Source of the DNA: Microstegium vimineum
Taxonomy: Eukaryota > Streptophyta > Magnoliopsida > Poales > Poaceae
Direction: 5' to 3'
DNA: 64,000 nt
NCBI GenBank assembly: GCA_022036555.1
Contig: CM039139.1
Coordinates: forward strand, 14,970,319-15,034,318
This document shows, in pieces, positions 44,332-57,328 of the stretch. The position numbers and the translations under genes were made by a program. Position 1 is the stretch's first letter; every line of letters starts with the position of its first letter. The notes below the pieces were generated by a model. The model was not told the origin of the DNA. It saw only the letters and a list, made by a program, of their open reading frames with translations, and did no database searches.

Positions 44332-46033
44332 TCAGATGAGGAGCTTCTCAATCGAGTCCTGCAATTCATTAAATTTGATTAATCTACAGAGATATGCAGA
44401 CAAGAACATGATAAGGAAGACCATTAAACAGTGTACAAAACATTACACAATTCAAGATAAAATATCCAGTACCAACAACTATACTATGACAGAATATTAA
44501 ATACCTTGAGACCCTGTATCTGTAGTTTCAGCTGGCTACCCTCATTGCTGGTCACTGAGCAAGCAATGACCGGTCTTGTCACACCACAAGCACGGCCAAG
44601 AGCTTGTTTCGATGGAACAAATACATATGGCACGTTCTGCACATAGCATAGGGCAAATTATTAGCCAATGGTGAATGTTTTTTTTTTGGATAAGGCCCAA
44701 TGGAGAATGTTGCCATATTCATTAAGTATGCTAACAGAAGTGTTGTATACAATGAGTTCATGTCAACCACCAAGCAGGATAAAGAGAACACAAAGAAGCA
44801 TGTAGAACTAACTAAACACAAGCTAAAACAACTAACAGGACTGCACTGCCGGGCTGAATATAACCTGCTAGCACTAAATTTGAAAGAAAACACAACTCCT
44901 GGTATTGAGAGGCATATCAATTCACACCCCTCCATTTTTTATGAAGGCATATTTCATTTTGTTATGGCAAAATTTAACCAGCAATTACTCTATAAATATA
45001 TTATTAAGCTATCAAAAGTATAGACATAAGAAAGTGTTTTAGAATACAGATCAAACAGCACAAAAATTATATACTAATAGAAAAATTGTTGATTGAAGGC
45101 GATGCAAAATGAGCATTGTATTTTCCAACGTGAGTACCAATTACAGACAATTAACTAAGAAACACAGGTGAAGTAGTTACTTTTTGGACAGAATAAGACA
45201 AACTGAGTATCTGACAACGTTTTGCAAGTATCCATATTGTTTAGCATGATTGGCTTCATTTCAATCAAAGCAAATAAGAAATCTTCTACAACTTAGGCGT
45301 TTAACAAAGGAATGTTCATTGTCACTCACAATACAACAAATTCTGGTTTTCCATGTACCAGTAAACAAAGGGAGGCCAGCAACTTAGGCAGTTAACGAAG
45401 GACCATTCATTGTCACTAATTGTCACTAACGATATAACAAATTCTGGTTTTCCATGTACCAGTTAGGCCAGTAAACTTCAGCTGCATTCAAAGTTGTCTG
45501 ACAAAGAGGCACTATCACATGACAATATGATGTAACCAACATGGCATACATATGACATCCAAACGAACTACCTCATCACATAGAAGAACTATCCGATAAC
45601 CAAAAACATTATACTGCACCCAACAAAACAGTCGATCTCACAGCACTACTGTAAGCGAAACAAAACAAAAGGTGAAATAAAAAAAAGGGGGAAAAGCCCA
45701 AAAAAATCAGTACCTTATCCTCAGCTAACAAGGGGAGGTGGAGCAGGATCTCGAGAGGCTCTGTGTCCGCCGCCATCACTACAAACTCCGATATCCCCCT
45801 ATTCAGGGTCTTCGTCGCTGCGCACAAACACAAAAAACACAAATTGAATAAGAAAGACACGGAATTAACAGATTACAGAACAGGAGACGTGCACAAAAGA
45901 TTGATACGGTACCTTCGTTCGCTCCCTTCTTGAGCTGCTTGTAGTTGGCGGCCTGCTGGATGATATCGAGGATACCCGTCGTCAGCTGGGCATCAGCTAG
46001 CGGGTACGCCTTCGGGTTCACCACGGACTCCAT
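44332..46033 (-). CDS. SNU13: SNU13/NHP2-like 15.5K RNA-binding protein
   Basis: Four coding exons on the minus strand: 46033..45913, 45817..45714, 44636..44505 and 44358..44332, in total 384 bases or 127 residues, the family's usual size. L7Ae-family landmarks run in order: NPKAYPLADAQLTTGILDII, NYKQLKKGANE, TKTLNRGISEFVVMAADTEP, LEILLHLPLLAEDKNVPYVF, VPSKQALGRACGVTRPVIAC and the C-terminal EKLLI. The protein binds kink-turns in U4 snRNA (U4/U6.U5 tri-snRNP) and in box C/D snoRNAs, acting in the nucleus and nucleolus in splicing and rRNA modification; this is family knowledge. All introns are GT-AG. The leader appears to hold an intron (46191 to 46047). Key RNA-contact segments are intact. 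Confidence 0.96.
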
Positions 46034-46370
46034 CGTAGGGGCGAATCTAGTAAAGGGGACATGGGGGAAACATATAGTTTTTTAGAAGAGTTAAATTTAT
46101 GTAGGCATCAAATCAAATAGCCAAATAGCTTGAGGTAGTTTGAAAACTCGGTTTCGCACAGCAAACAGCGAAGAGAAGGGGGTGGGAATACCTGGTGCGA
46201 TATTCGCCGGCGAAGATATCGGCGAAGGGCGTCGGCGGCGGCGGTAGCCCAGCAGGGTTATTCGGCCCAGGCTTTGGTGGCGGTGGTGTCTGACGTTGTC
46301 GCGGGAGTGCCGTGTGGTGGAGCCGGGAGGAGAGGCCGAGGCTGGTGGCGGTTAGGGTTGCCTCGCAGCG

Positions 46371-46377
46371 TATATAT
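46371..46377 (-). promoter_or_regulatory. TATA box of SNU13
   Basis: TATATAT (reading GGATATATA on the minus strand) sits about 340 bases before the ATG, upstream of the inferred 5' UTR exon that ends at 46192. Position and sequence fit a core promoter. Confidence 0.55.
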
Positions 46378-47200
46378 CCGGCTGGTTTAGTTGGGCCTTT
46401 AATGGGCCTTATCCTTCCAAACTGAGACGGGCCTGTAGCTATGTACGCATGTGCAGCAGCCTAGCGGGGGAACGGGGAAATGAGAAAGGCAACCATCCTC
46501 GCTTCTGCAATTCTGGTATAGAGTCGACTGGTGATAAGTGCGCGCCCCTACACCCGGGTTGGTGCCACTAAAACAACGGCTTAGTAGATATGTAACTTTT
46601 GAGACACTTAAAAGCCTCAATCTGGGATTCATCTGGAAGTCATGTACAACAGAAGTCTTGATTTAGGATAACCAGTAGGAACATAAACCGAGCTGTGGTC
46701 ATATGCTGATTAATATGTGAGGAATACGTGAAAGTTAATACTTAGTAACATCCAAACAAATATATATTCAGCATGAACACAACAGTAATAATGGTAAAGC
46801 TAGACCACAAAGCCACGTCCTTGCGTGCAATCACCATATAATAAGATAAATTATCCGGCACGAAGACAGGTCTTAAAATACAATAAGGTTCATGTGGAGC
46901 GATAGACGTCCGAACAGAGCTTAAGCTTTACATAATTATACACGAAAGAGCTAGAAATTATGTACGAACGATGTAGATAGTATAACACATTGAACTGCAG
47001 CTACAAATGTTAATCTGTCATAGTAGTGCAAATATATTGCTAGAAGCCATAGTTGTAGCTATTGTTATACCTGCCATCAGATAAAAAGGCTCTTCAGAAG
47101 AAATGCCATAGGAGGAGCTGGTACTGAAGCCATGATTGCAACTTGGTGCAAGAGCAAGCTCCCGCTCATCAGTTGCATGTCAGTTTTGGACACAGTTAGC
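46378..47200. other. Intergenic DNA
   Basis: No coding or repeat feature recognised. Confidence 0.4.
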
Positions 47201-47269
47201 ATAAGCTTCTTCAAAAAATTTACACAAGCATAATATCTACCCAGCAAACGTGTTGCCTGACGAAAATTT

Positions 47270-50200
47270 TACCTATACGCAGCTGCTCACAAGCTTCTTC
47301 AAGCATTTCACTGTCGATGCCCATCTCTTCATCTAATAAAAGAAGTGTAGGGAGTGGCAGGAAGAGATGGGCATATAGCAAAAGGAAAAGATTTGTCGAA
47401 TCTCCAAGCATAACACAATCAGGGGATAGTGCATACACACCTAGAGGGGTGACTTGCCATTGATCTGAGAAAGGAAAGAGTGTTCGAAACACATATTACA
47501 AGTTGACTCCAAAGCCCAAAGTATGCACATTACAACCAGGGGACATAGAAAAACAAAGCACTTAAATATGATTCTATAGAGAGATCGGAGAATTTACAAT
47601 CAAGGAGATAGAATGGTTATTGTTTATGGCAAAAGTTGACCAAGAAAAGAAGTGCACATACTGTAGAGGGCTAAGTTATACTCACCAACACTGAAGAAGG
47701 TGAGTGTGATAGATTACCTTGCTAGCAAGTCCAACCATCTTTGTGCTACTCTGAAAACTTTTGAGAAGTAGTCACCACCTGACTGTCTTCAAAGACACTG
47801 GAACTACTGCAAGACAACTGGATTGTAAGAACTATTACCAATTTCAAAATATGATAAAATGATGGTTCTAGAAATTGGGTTATAGTCTGCGATACAAACT
47901 AACCAAGCAAAGTGAGCCCACTGTACATGCAGATAAGGCCCTTCAAGACCGAACCCTTTTCTTATTTACATCTGCAAGGTAGAGAGTAATGATTCACCTG
48001 CCACGAGCATGTCTCTATTTTCCTAATTCTTGTGCATATTTGTCTAGCCAAAAGGTATATGCCCCTGGATCATTCCAAAGAATCTCCAATTGTATGTCCC
48101 CGCTGAAGCAACACACTACATTCACCTGGTATAGAAAGGACACACTAAATAAATATCGAGCCAAACTATTAATACTATTATCAGAATAGGTCCAGAAGGA
48201 ACGGAGATACAAATTACATGGAGCGGTTTTAGTATCTTACAACAAACATGTCATGAAAGGAAGCTTACAACAGTGATTGCAATTTGGGTTGGCTTCTTAA
48301 AAAACAACAAATGAAGATCAATAATGAATTCATTTATTTCAACAGAACACCTAGTAGGGCAAGCCACACACATGTTTACACTATTCTGCAAAGTGCTATT
48401 CTATTGATCCATATAGTGGTTACAGGCCTACAGTTATATAAAGATAGGTAACCTGAAAGACATGAACCGAAACTATAATACTGAAGGGAAGCATGGCACA
48501 GATTTGCATAGTAGGTAAGCAGCTATTTTTATACAAAGCCTCGTGATACAAATCCAAATTCGTTCCCCCACCAGTTTACATCGTGAGACTGGGATACTGA
48601 AAGCAGAGAACTAATAAAGAAAGTTAGTGAAGCCTCAAATGCAGAATTGTAGTCACATTGGAGAAGAAACAAATGTCTGCATCTGGTTTATTGTCTAGCA
48701 GAACAATAGCACAGCCCACAAGAAGGATAAGACTCTTTCTAATAAGGATGAGACCACAATACATAGTTATAAACATAAATTTAACTAATATCATTGCAAT
48801 GCATTTGGAGTACCACTTTTGTAATCACCAAGCTAATGCATGAGCAGTCTGTAGGGAAGGCTATTCTTTTAATGTTGGTAGGAAGAATTAGCATTCCTTA
48901 ATTGCAGCGAAGACATGAAAACTAAGAAGGATACAAATTCAGATAAACCAACACAATTTAACATATGCGCAGATTTCCATTGGCACAATGGTTCCTCACA
49001 ATTTTGGACGGCCATATCGGGCTCACATCTGAACCTGACTGCATAGAATGCAACTGGCTTTTGTAAAGTATAATAACGATATTAAAGTGAACCAAGATGG
49101 CAGAAACCATGAAATAGAGTAAAGTGGCCTATATGTATGTATATATATATATATTTTTGGGTGGGTGGGGGGGGGGGGGGGGGGGGGGGGCAAGAGAGTA
49201 ATCAGGCAAGTAACAATAGAGAGACCAAAGAATCTATAAATGTGCAGGTATGCATATATGGACCTATTTGACAGGAACAACGAATAATCTGCGAGAGCTA
49301 TTGGGTAAAAAAACAAGCTATTTCAGTTACAGGAAAATTGTTTTTTTTTGTAGGCTACACATAGGGAAAATACTAAAAATAATTCCATCTATCTCCTATG
49401 TTTGCATGAGTATATATTCCAAAAGGCATGGCAGCCTTTCATTTGCAGCGTGTCTAACTAAAGAATTGGTAATGCCTTTAAAATCTAGGCTGGCAGATGA
49501 GCATCGGAATGGTGGCACTATAGGCAGAGAAATTGGGCACAGCATCAACACACCAAGAGTTTGCATTGGAGAGGAAAAGAAATGGAAGAATCACCTGGAG
49601 AAAACATAGGCCGTCATGTAATAGGTTGTCGTGATGGAAGGCAAGATTCTGAAATAGAGCTTTGTAAATGAGAAGGTGGCAAGGGCAAGATATCATTTGC
49701 CTACAGTTCACCACTGTTGGTTTGTAGATCACAAATCCAAACCTTTTGATTGGCAGATGAGTACCAAAATCTGAACACCATAGGCATGAAAATTCATGAA
49801 ACCATCAGCGAGCTAAATAAATAATTAAATATAGGCGCATCATGCATGAGAGAGTAATGGTTTGTGAGCAAAAATGTAGTCAGCTAAGCGTGTATGATGT
49901 GGTGTGGAAACCATACTATCATTTTAAGAATGCAAATCCAACTAAGATGTCACAATTCACATAATTTTATCTTGAATGGTAGGGTTCACAAACCTGTGGC
50001 CATATAAGGTGTTGACCATTCACATTTTTTTTGCTGACAACTAATAATGCATATTCTGAAAAAAAAAAGGAACTAATAATGCATATTGTTGTTAACAGCA
50101 GTAGCAACATATCAGGTGGCCATATTAGAGGAGCAGAGTCTCATGCTCGAAATGTATTTTTTAAAAACTTCACACATGCATCTGGAGGTAGGAATTTGTG

Positions 50201-50841
50201 TCACTTGCACTGTAAACTTTAGAGAAAGGATGCCACTTTGGCAGTACGTAACCTGGCATAAATAAAATGAAGGCTTCCCTTCAGTGGAAACATGCATTGA
50301 AGCCTTCCATTCAGTGGAGCATGGTGATATCTATTTCGAAATTAATTTGGCAGCCTAACAAATCAAATGCACACCAAGCAAAGTGATGAGAACAGCACGG
50401 AAAATCTGCAAGGGTTAATTCAATTTGGTAGCCTAATAAATCAAATGCACACAAAGCAAAGTGATGAGGACAACACGGGAAATATGCAAGGGCTAATTCG
50501 ACATCGACACACTGAAAGATTGGTTATGCAGGTAATGTACAATAAGGGAAAATAACTGAAAGTAACATATGCATTCTCGGAAGGAGGGAATGGGAGGGCA
50601 AAGTAATGCCCCATCGAAAATCAATTAGATCAATGTGGCCCTGAAAGATAACCATTAAAAAGTGAAGACTTAGCTGTAAATAAGAAATAAATATAGATAA
50701 AAGCTTTCTGAATGTGCACATACATGTTCAATATACGCCATACCAAGTGGGTGTCGCAGCTAGGGCAGTTGGACTCGAAGGCAATGGAAGGTTGAAAGCG
50801 ACCAGCTGCATAGCCATTGTCTGTATAAACCAAAAATATGC
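47270..50841 (-). CDS. Possible exons of an unrecognised multi-exon gene
   Basis: I do not recognise this gene. Several minus-strand segments look exonic because sensible residues are bounded by splice-like signals. 50841..50744 (98 bases, after TTGTTGCAG and before GTATGG) encodes IFLVYTDNGYAAGRFQPSIA and then FESNCPSCDTHL, with a CxxC pair. 50640 onward, after TATCTTTCAG, gives GHIDLIDFRWGITLPSH. About 49.74-49.60 kb gives CHLLIYKALFQNLAFHHDNL and ends CTCCAG before GTGATT. About 48.13-48.02 kb gives GDIQLEILWNDPGAYTFWLD and ends in TAG. About 47.47-47.27 kb gives VTPLGVYALSPDCVMLGDST and then MGIDSEMLEEACEQLRIG before GTAAAA. The segments may belong to one gene or to alternative transcripts, and phases between them are not all resolved. 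The 5' end may lie beyond the Copia insertion, near 57.36 kb. Confidence 0.3.
49167..49190. repeat. 24-base poly(G) tract next to an AT microsatellite
   Basis: An (AT)n run to about 49154 is followed by TTTTTGGGTGGGTGGGG and an unbroken G run of 24. It could form a G-quadruplex and is a likely site of length error in assembly. Confidence 0.9.
50345..50500. repeat. Imperfect ~80-bp tandem duplication
   Basis: AATTTGGCAGCCTAACAAATCAAATGCACAC-like text (given here only by its ends, 50345 and about 50375) recurs about 80 bases later with several substitutions. Both copies continue with AAGCAAAGTGATGAG and GCAAGGG. Confidence 0.75.
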
Positions 50842-51117
50842 CTGCAACAATTAAGGGACAATTTTCAGCACGAACTAAATAAGTTAGTGTAACAAACATT
50901 TGAGAACTGGGACCTAAAAATGCAATCTATTAGATTAAATAAGAGAGGACTGAAATGGCGACCAGCTGCATAGCCATTGTCTGTATAAACCAAAAATATG
51001 CCTGCAACAATAAGGGACAATTTTCAGCACAAACTAAATAAGTTAGTGTAACAAACATTTGAGAACTAGGACCTACAAATGCAATCTATTAGATTAAATA
51101 AGAGAGGACTGAAATGG
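50798..51117. repeat. 160-bp tandem duplication copying a splice acceptor and exon start
   Basis: GCGACCAGCTGCATAGCCAT starts at 50798 and 50958, and the two 160-base units differ at only a few positions. On the minus strand each unit contains TTGTTGCAG followed by the first ~44 bases of the candidate exon at 50841. A truncated second exon copy with its own acceptor therefore lies upstream of the complete one. Confidence 0.92.
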
Positions 51118-51146
51118 ACAGGCAGACAAAGAAATCCTAGACCTAC

Positions 51147-52391
51147 TGAAAGTGCAATTAAGCTTTAAGTGGATTTTGGTGACAGTACAACGTAATTAGA
51201 GAACTAATGAGATTTTACAAGTATGACAAGCACGTTAAACTTAAGGAGGTTGATGAATAGGTTGGCGGACCCCTCCAATTACAAAAGTGCATGACAACAA
51301 GCTCAAAGGAGTTTAAATTCTTTTATACTTTGAAATTGAGTTAGGTATGTCGTACTATTAAGAGGGATTCAACACGCATGCCAACAAGTGAACCAAATGC
51401 AATATCTATCCAAATACATCACACCTCCACATACATAGTGGGCAAATCAGCCAGCTACTTGAAGATCTATACCTTGTTGTTCTGCCCAGGCCGACAGTGC
51501 CGGCGCCACTTGTTCAGCCTGTTGGCAGTGAGGGGTATTTAAACACCTCCTCACTCCCCCCAACGGCTACTTCTGCCCTTCTCACTCTCACACTTCGCAG
51601 AAAATAGAAAGAGGAGCTCTCTTCTTGCTCTTCATTCCTCCTTGGTGCTTAACCACTCTCCCCCATTGATTTCCAATCAACCTTTGAGAGATTGAGCCTC
51701 CAAGCTTGAGAAGAAGCTTCTCCCTCGGATTTTCAACTCCTACAAGCATTTGGTTCACGTGGTGGTCGGCGGTTTGAGTTTGTTACTCTTGGAGCTTTGC
51801 TCCTAGCCGGCTAGGCGTCGCCCTTGAGCTTGTCAACTTGTGTGGAAGCCAAAGGAGGTTTGTAACACCACCAATTTGCTAATACATTGCCCCTCATCTC
51901 AAGGGTTGATTCCCTTGACTTGAGACCGAGGAAAGAGCAAGCCTTTGTGGCGAGCTTGAGCCTTGTGTGGCGCACCTCAACAACGTGGACGTAGGCAAGC
52001 CTAAGTGGCGAGCTGAACCACGGGTCAAATCTTGTGTCACCGTGTGCTTGTTACTTTACTTTCATATATCTTGTGTGCAAGGTGATTTCTAGGATTCGGA
52101 CCCGATCTACTCCGTAGGTGTGTTGCTAACACTTTCAGGTGGTGCTAGAGGTTTCCTACACCTCTAGGAAGGTTTTGATTCAACCACAATTTCCATTCTA
52201 ATTTTACATTTTGAATTATGCTCAATTCTGTTCAGTTGACCAGCACTGCTGCCCCAGAGACCAGCAGTGCCAACCACCCCGGCAGTGCCGGCTTAGAGCC
52301 CGACAGTGTCGACCCTGTGCTGATAGCAAGTGTCAAGTTTGTTTTTAAACAGGCCTATTCACCCCCCCTCTAGGCTAATTAGGTCCTTACA
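51147..52391 (+). repeat. Copia 5' LTR (1245 bp)
   Basis: Begins TGAAAGTGCAATTAAGC and ends AGGTCCTTACA, immediately before the primer-binding site. The polypyrimidine CCCCCCTCTAGGC near its end is common in this group. No second LTR copy is present in the window. Confidence 0.8.
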
Positions 52392-52393
52392 AG

Positions 52394-52405
52394 TGGTATC
52401 AGAGT
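52394..52405 (+). other. Copia primer-binding site
   Basis: TGGTATCAGAGT, two bases after the LTR, complements the 3' end of plant initiator-Met tRNA, the usual Copia primer. Confidence 0.9.
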
Positions 52406-52440
52406 AAGGTTACCTCAAGAAGCACATAACCTGTGAGGTA

Positions 52441-54203
52441 ATGGCCGAAGAGGGAAATGTTGTGATGGTTGATCCCAAGAAGGTGGACTTGCATGAGACC
52501 TCAAGTAGCGATGAGAGCGCTGACACGAACAACTACCAGACCACTGCTGGTATATCCGCTAGAGAGATTGCAAGAAGAAAAGAAGCTAAAAGATTGAGAA
52601 GAGAAGGCAAGAAATTGTAAAAAGAAGAAAAAGCTATCAATGAAGCCAAAATCTTGAAGCTTGCCGAGAAGCTCCATAGAAGAGAAGTAAGAGCACTCAA
52701 GAAGGAGCTCAAGGCGAAGGAGGAGGAGCTAATGAAGAGCAAAGCACAAGCCTCTCAAGTGGAGGTTGAATCAAGTAGCTCCGACGAAGATGATGATGAA
52801 TCATACCATGCCTCCAAGATTGTGAAGAAGGATAAGAAGAAGAAGAAGAAGGCTGACGGCAGCAAGAAATACTCCGCCATATCCTTTGATTATTCATCCA
52901 TTTCTAAGCATGAGCATAAACCTCTATTTCATGTTCCCGCCGGCAAGTTGCCTCATTTCGATGGGACCAACTTTGCTAAGTGAAAACACTTGATGAAAGC
53001 TTATCTTGTAGGTCTTCACCCCGGTGCTTGGGAGATTGTTCAGAAAGGATGTGATCCTCCGGTTGATCCAACAAGCCCCACCACCATCAAGCTCCGTTGC
53101 ATACAACTCAATGCACAAGCAACTAGTGTGTTGCTAAGTGCATTGGATGGTGATGAGTACAACAAGGTGATGGGCTTGGAAGTTGCCAAGGAAATATGGG
53201 ATACCTTGCACCTTGCACATGAAGGTGTGAGCAAAGTGAGGCAATCCAAGATCAACCTATTGATGGCTAAGCTCAACCGGTTCGTGATCAATGAAGGTGA
53301 AGGGACATAAGAAATGTTTGATAGATTGATGACCATTGTTGGCAAGATTAGAGGCCTTGGTGGAGAAGAAGTCAATGACCATAAGGTTGTCAAAATCATG
53401 CTTGAAGCCTACTCCCCAAGAAATGAAACCGTGGTGACATTGATTAGAGACAAGAAGAAGTTCGAGTACTTCACACCAAGTGATGTGCTTGAAAGAATTA
53501 TCACTTTTGATCTACAAAGAGAAGAAGCACAAGAAAGGAAGAAGGTTGGAGAGATGCAAGCAAGGTTGGAGGGCATGAAGATCAAGGATGTGGCTCTCAA
53601 GGCAAACAAGAGCACAAGGAAATCAGCCCTAGCTGTTCCAAAAACAGCAAGCAAGCTACTTCAAGCAAAGCTCAAGCTACCAAGGCCATCAAGCATCAAC
53701 CCGAAGCTCCAACGTCAAGTGATGGTGAAAGTGAAGATGAGCAAGCCGAAAACATTGATGACATGGCTCTATTCATAAGAAGATTCAACAAGGGCCTAAA
53801 GAAGAATGAGTACAAGCTCTTGAAGAGAAGGTTCCCCAACAAGAAGTTTAGGACTTGCTACAAGTGTGGTAGCACCGAACAATTCATTACCGATTGCCCA
53901 AATAAGGAGAAAGACAACAAATTTGGCAAAGGCAAGAGGGAAGACAAGGGTGACCACAAGAAGAGCAAGAGATTTATGGGTGAAGCACACATTGGGCATG
54001 AGTGGGACTCATCGGAGGAGACCACAAGTGAGGAAGAGGAGATGGCAACAATTGCAATTCACAAGCCATCCACTTCATCAGGGCTCTTCAACAACATGTC
54101 CGATGATGCTGAAGGTTCCCCTCACATTTGTCTCATGGCAAAGGGTGAGAAGGTAAAATCAAAACCGAAACCCATAACTCCTCTCCCCCAAAGACATCTC
54201 TAG
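52441..54203 (+). pseudogene. Copia gag (several stops, one frameshift)
   Basis: The frame opens at ATG 52441 and is broken by stops at about 52618, 52981 and 53308, with a frameshift near 53.75 kb. Order: Lys/Glu-rich coiled coil (about 52560-52750), Lys run, gag core (KLPHFDGTNFAK, KAYLVGLHPGAWEIVQKG, LHLAHEGVSKVRQSKINLL, DRLMTIVGKIRGLGGEEV), then the CYKCGSTEQFITDC zinc knuckle. Such a Gag is not functional. Confidence 0.85.
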
Positions 54204-55319
54204 TAGTGATTCTAGTGATTGCTCTAGTGATGATGAATCTAGTGATGAAGAAATCAATGAAATAACTAAAAATATGGATGTCAAGACCAAAATCTTTATT
54301 GCTAATCTAATGGATGAATTAGAGGCAACCAAGGAAGAGCTATCATCTAGAGAAAAGACTCTTATTAAACAAGAGGATCTCTACATTGCTAGTGAGGAAG
54401 CCCTTGCATTAGAAAAGAGTGAGGTGAGCTCTTTGACCAAGGCTTTGGCCAAGGAAAAGAAGCTCATGCTCTCACTAAGGAGTATAGTGAACTCAAGCAA
54501 AAGCATTGTGGCTTAAGTGAAAAGCATCAAGAGCTTGAGGGATAATACAACCTTCTTTGGGAGAGCAACTCACATCTCACTAAGGCAAATGATGTCTCTC
54601 CTCCATCCACTATTCAAGGTTGTGGAAAATGCTATAATATTGATTTGAATGATTATTCCACTAACCTTGCCAACATGGAGACCATGAAGAAAGAAATAGC
54701 AAGGCTCAACAATGTCATCTCAGTTTTAAAGAAGAATGACAAAGACAAGGTTGAGCCCAAGAAAATCCAATACAAAGATGGAAGGCATCCATCAATTAAA
54801 AATGGGCTTGGTCACACTCAAGGAGGTCAAATCAATGGTAGAAAAATAGTCAAAGGCATTGAGTGTGTCAAGTTTGAGAAGAAGGGAAGCATTGGTGCAG
54901 ATAAGCCTGCACAGACAGCAGCTCTGCTGGACCATAGGCCGGCAGTGCCGGACCTAAGGCCGGCAGTGCCGCGCCCCAATAAAGGGAAGACTACCAGTGC
55001 TTCACCTGATCAAGCTAAAGCCAAAGTCCATGCCAAGAGGATGCCCCAGCAAAAGCAGGTTTCTCAGAAACCCAAGGACTCAATTTGGGTGGCCAAAAAC
55101 AAGTTTGCCTATCAACCCAAGACAAGGTCACCTCAAGGAAGTTTGTCCTCATGCTATGTGTTGAAGTGCAATGACCGTGGTAAAGTCATTGCTGAATTTG
55201 TGGGTGATGAGAAACATGATAAGAGAAGCATGAACATTTGGGTCCCAAAAATTGTTGTGACTAACATGCAAGGCCCCAAGATTGATTGGGGACCTAAATC
55301 TAGAAACTAATTTGTTTTG
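54204..55319 (+). pseudogene. Copia gag-pol spacer region
   Basis: Two open stretches (54274-54516 and 54645-55310) encode charged coiled-coil-like protein and then a Pro/Ala-rich segment with two DxRPAVP repeats. No catalytic domain. This extended region between the zinc knuckle and protease is typical of SIRE-like elements. Confidence 0.6.
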
Positions 55320-57328
55320 TAGGCATACTCCTCCGGTGGATCAAGTTGGGTGCTTGATAGTGGATGTACAAATCATATGACCGGAGAAAGGAGTATGTTC
55401 TCATCATATTCCCCAACTTCAAATGCAAGTGAGAACATCATCTTTGGTGACAACTCCAAAGGGGAAGTGATTGGACTTGGTAAAGTTGCTATTACTCTTG
55501 ATCATTCCATCTCAAATGTATTACATGTGAATTCGTTGAGTTACAACTTGTTATCCGTTTCTCAATTGTGTGAGATGGGCTTCAATTGTCTCTTTACGGA
55601 TAAGGATGTGGAAGTGTTTAAAAGGGAGAATTCCTCTATTGTCTTTACGGGTCGTTTGAAGGGCAAGCTCTACCTAGTTGATTTCAACAAAAGTAAAGCT
55701 AAGCTTGAGACTTGTTTAGTGGCAAAATCTAGCATGGGTTGGCTATGGCATCGCCGACTAGCCCATGTTGGTATGAGGAACTTGGCCAAACTCCTAAAAG
55801 ATGAACACATTCTTGGACTAACCAATGTTCATTTTGAGAAGGATAGAATTTGTAGCGCTTGCCAAGCCGGAAAGCAAGTAGGTGCACCTCACTCATCCAA
55901 GAGCATTGTCTCCACCAAGCAACCATTGGAGCTAATTCACATGGATCTCTTTGGACCGGTGGCCTACATAAGCATTGACAGTAACAAACATGGTTTAGTT
56001 ATTATTGATAACTTTACTCGTTTTACTTGGATGTTTTTCATGTATGATAAGGCACAAGTGCAAGATAAGGTGAAAACCTTCATTAGAAGAGCACAAAGAG
56101 AATTTGGTTTTCAAATTAAGAAAGTTCGAAGTGACAATGGAACCGAATTCAAGAACACTCAAGTGGAAGAGTTCCTTGATGATGAGGGCATCAAGCATGA
56201 GTTTTCAGTTCCATACACTCCTCAATAAAATGGTGTAGTAGAGAGGAAGAACCAGACACTCATTGACATGGCAAGGACAATGCTAGATGAGTACAAGACT
56301 TCGGATATCTTTTGGGCCGAAGCCGTCAACACCGCTTGCCATGCCATCAACCGGCTCTATCTACACAAGATCTTGAAGAAGACCTCATATGAACTCCTAA
56401 CCGGTAACAAACCAAAGGTGTCATACTTTAGAGTTTTTGGGTGCAAGTGTTTCATTCTTAACAAGAAACCCAAAACCTCTAAGTTTGCACCTAAAGTTGA
56501 CGAAGGTTTTCTTCTTGGTTATGGATCAAATGAGCATGCCTATCGTGTATTCAACAAGACTTTAGGGAAAATTGAAATCGCGATAGACGTGACATTTGAT
56601 GAATCTAACAGCTCTCAAATAGAGCAAATTGATCAAGTGATTGTAGGTAATGAGGAATCACCATGTAAAGCAATCAAGAACATGGCCATTGGTGACATCA
56701 GGCCACAAGAAGTGCAGGCCACAGAAGTGGAACCTCAAGATGGTGATGCTACTGCCCCAAGATTGGAAGAAGATGGGCCAGCGGTGCTCCCTGGTCATGG
56801 CTCTGCCCCTGAGGCCGACACTGCCGGCCCCATCAGACAGGAAGCAGTCAGCCCCTCACCTGCTACTCCAAGGAACCTACAACCTATCTTTGAAGAGCAT
56901 GATTATGATGACCAAGCTGAGCAACAAGAAGCCACAGAATACTCAAGATTGAGGCAAACAATTCAAAAGGATCATCCCGTCGACAATATACTTGGGAGTC
57001 TCCGAAAGGGGGTAACTAGTCGTTCACATTTGGCAATTTTTTGTCAATTTTACTCTTTTGTCTCCTCTTTGGAACCTCTCAAGGTTGAGCAAGCTCTAGA
57101 TGATCCAGATTGGGTGATGGCTATGCAAGAAGAGCTCAACAACTTTGAGTGAAATCAAGTTTGGTCCTTGGTGGAAAGACCCAACACTAATGTGATTGGA
57201 ACCAAGTGGGTCTTCCGCAACAAGCAAGATGAACAAGACGTGGTGACAAGGAACAAGGCAAGATTGGTGGTTCAAGGCTTTATTCAAGTGGAGGGCTTGG
57301 ACTTTGAAGAAACATATGCACCGGTGGC
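55320..57328 (+). pseudogene. Copia protease, integrase and 5' part of RT
   Basis: The protease is seen as SWVLDSGCTNHMTGERSMF. The pre-integrase zinc module (HRRLAHVGMRNLAKLL, CSACQAGKQ) follows, then the integrase catalytic core: HMDLFGPV, VRSDNGTEFKN, and NGVVERKNQTL just after a TAA at 56226-56228. FWAEAVNTACHAINRLYLHK and the SYFRVFGCKCFILNKK block precede a Glu/Pro-rich linker. RT begins with the DPDWVMAMQEELNNFE segment, has a TGA at about 57149, and breaks off after GTKWVFRNKQDEQD and DFEETYAPVA. Confidence 0.88.

Larger units (their letters stand above)
51147..57328 (+). mobile_element. 3'-truncated SIRE/Maximus-like Copia retrotransposon
   Basis: A 5' LTR (51147-52391), an initiator-Met-type primer-binding site, gag, protease, integrase and the start of RT, in that order, as in Copia elements. 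The long charged gag spacer and the integrase-to-RT linker suit the SIRE/Maximus group. The element stops abruptly inside RT, at ETYAPVA (about 57328); most of RT, RNase H and the 3' LTR are absent. Several in-frame stops are present. Confidence 0.88.

Noticed and set aside
44700..45023. 107-codon plus-strand ORF
   Set aside because: It lies in an intron of SNU13 on the opposite strand and has no recognisable feature.
51147..57328. Search for a second Copia LTR
   Set aside because: No sequence resembling 51147-52391 appears after the RT break, so the element is truncated rather than complete.
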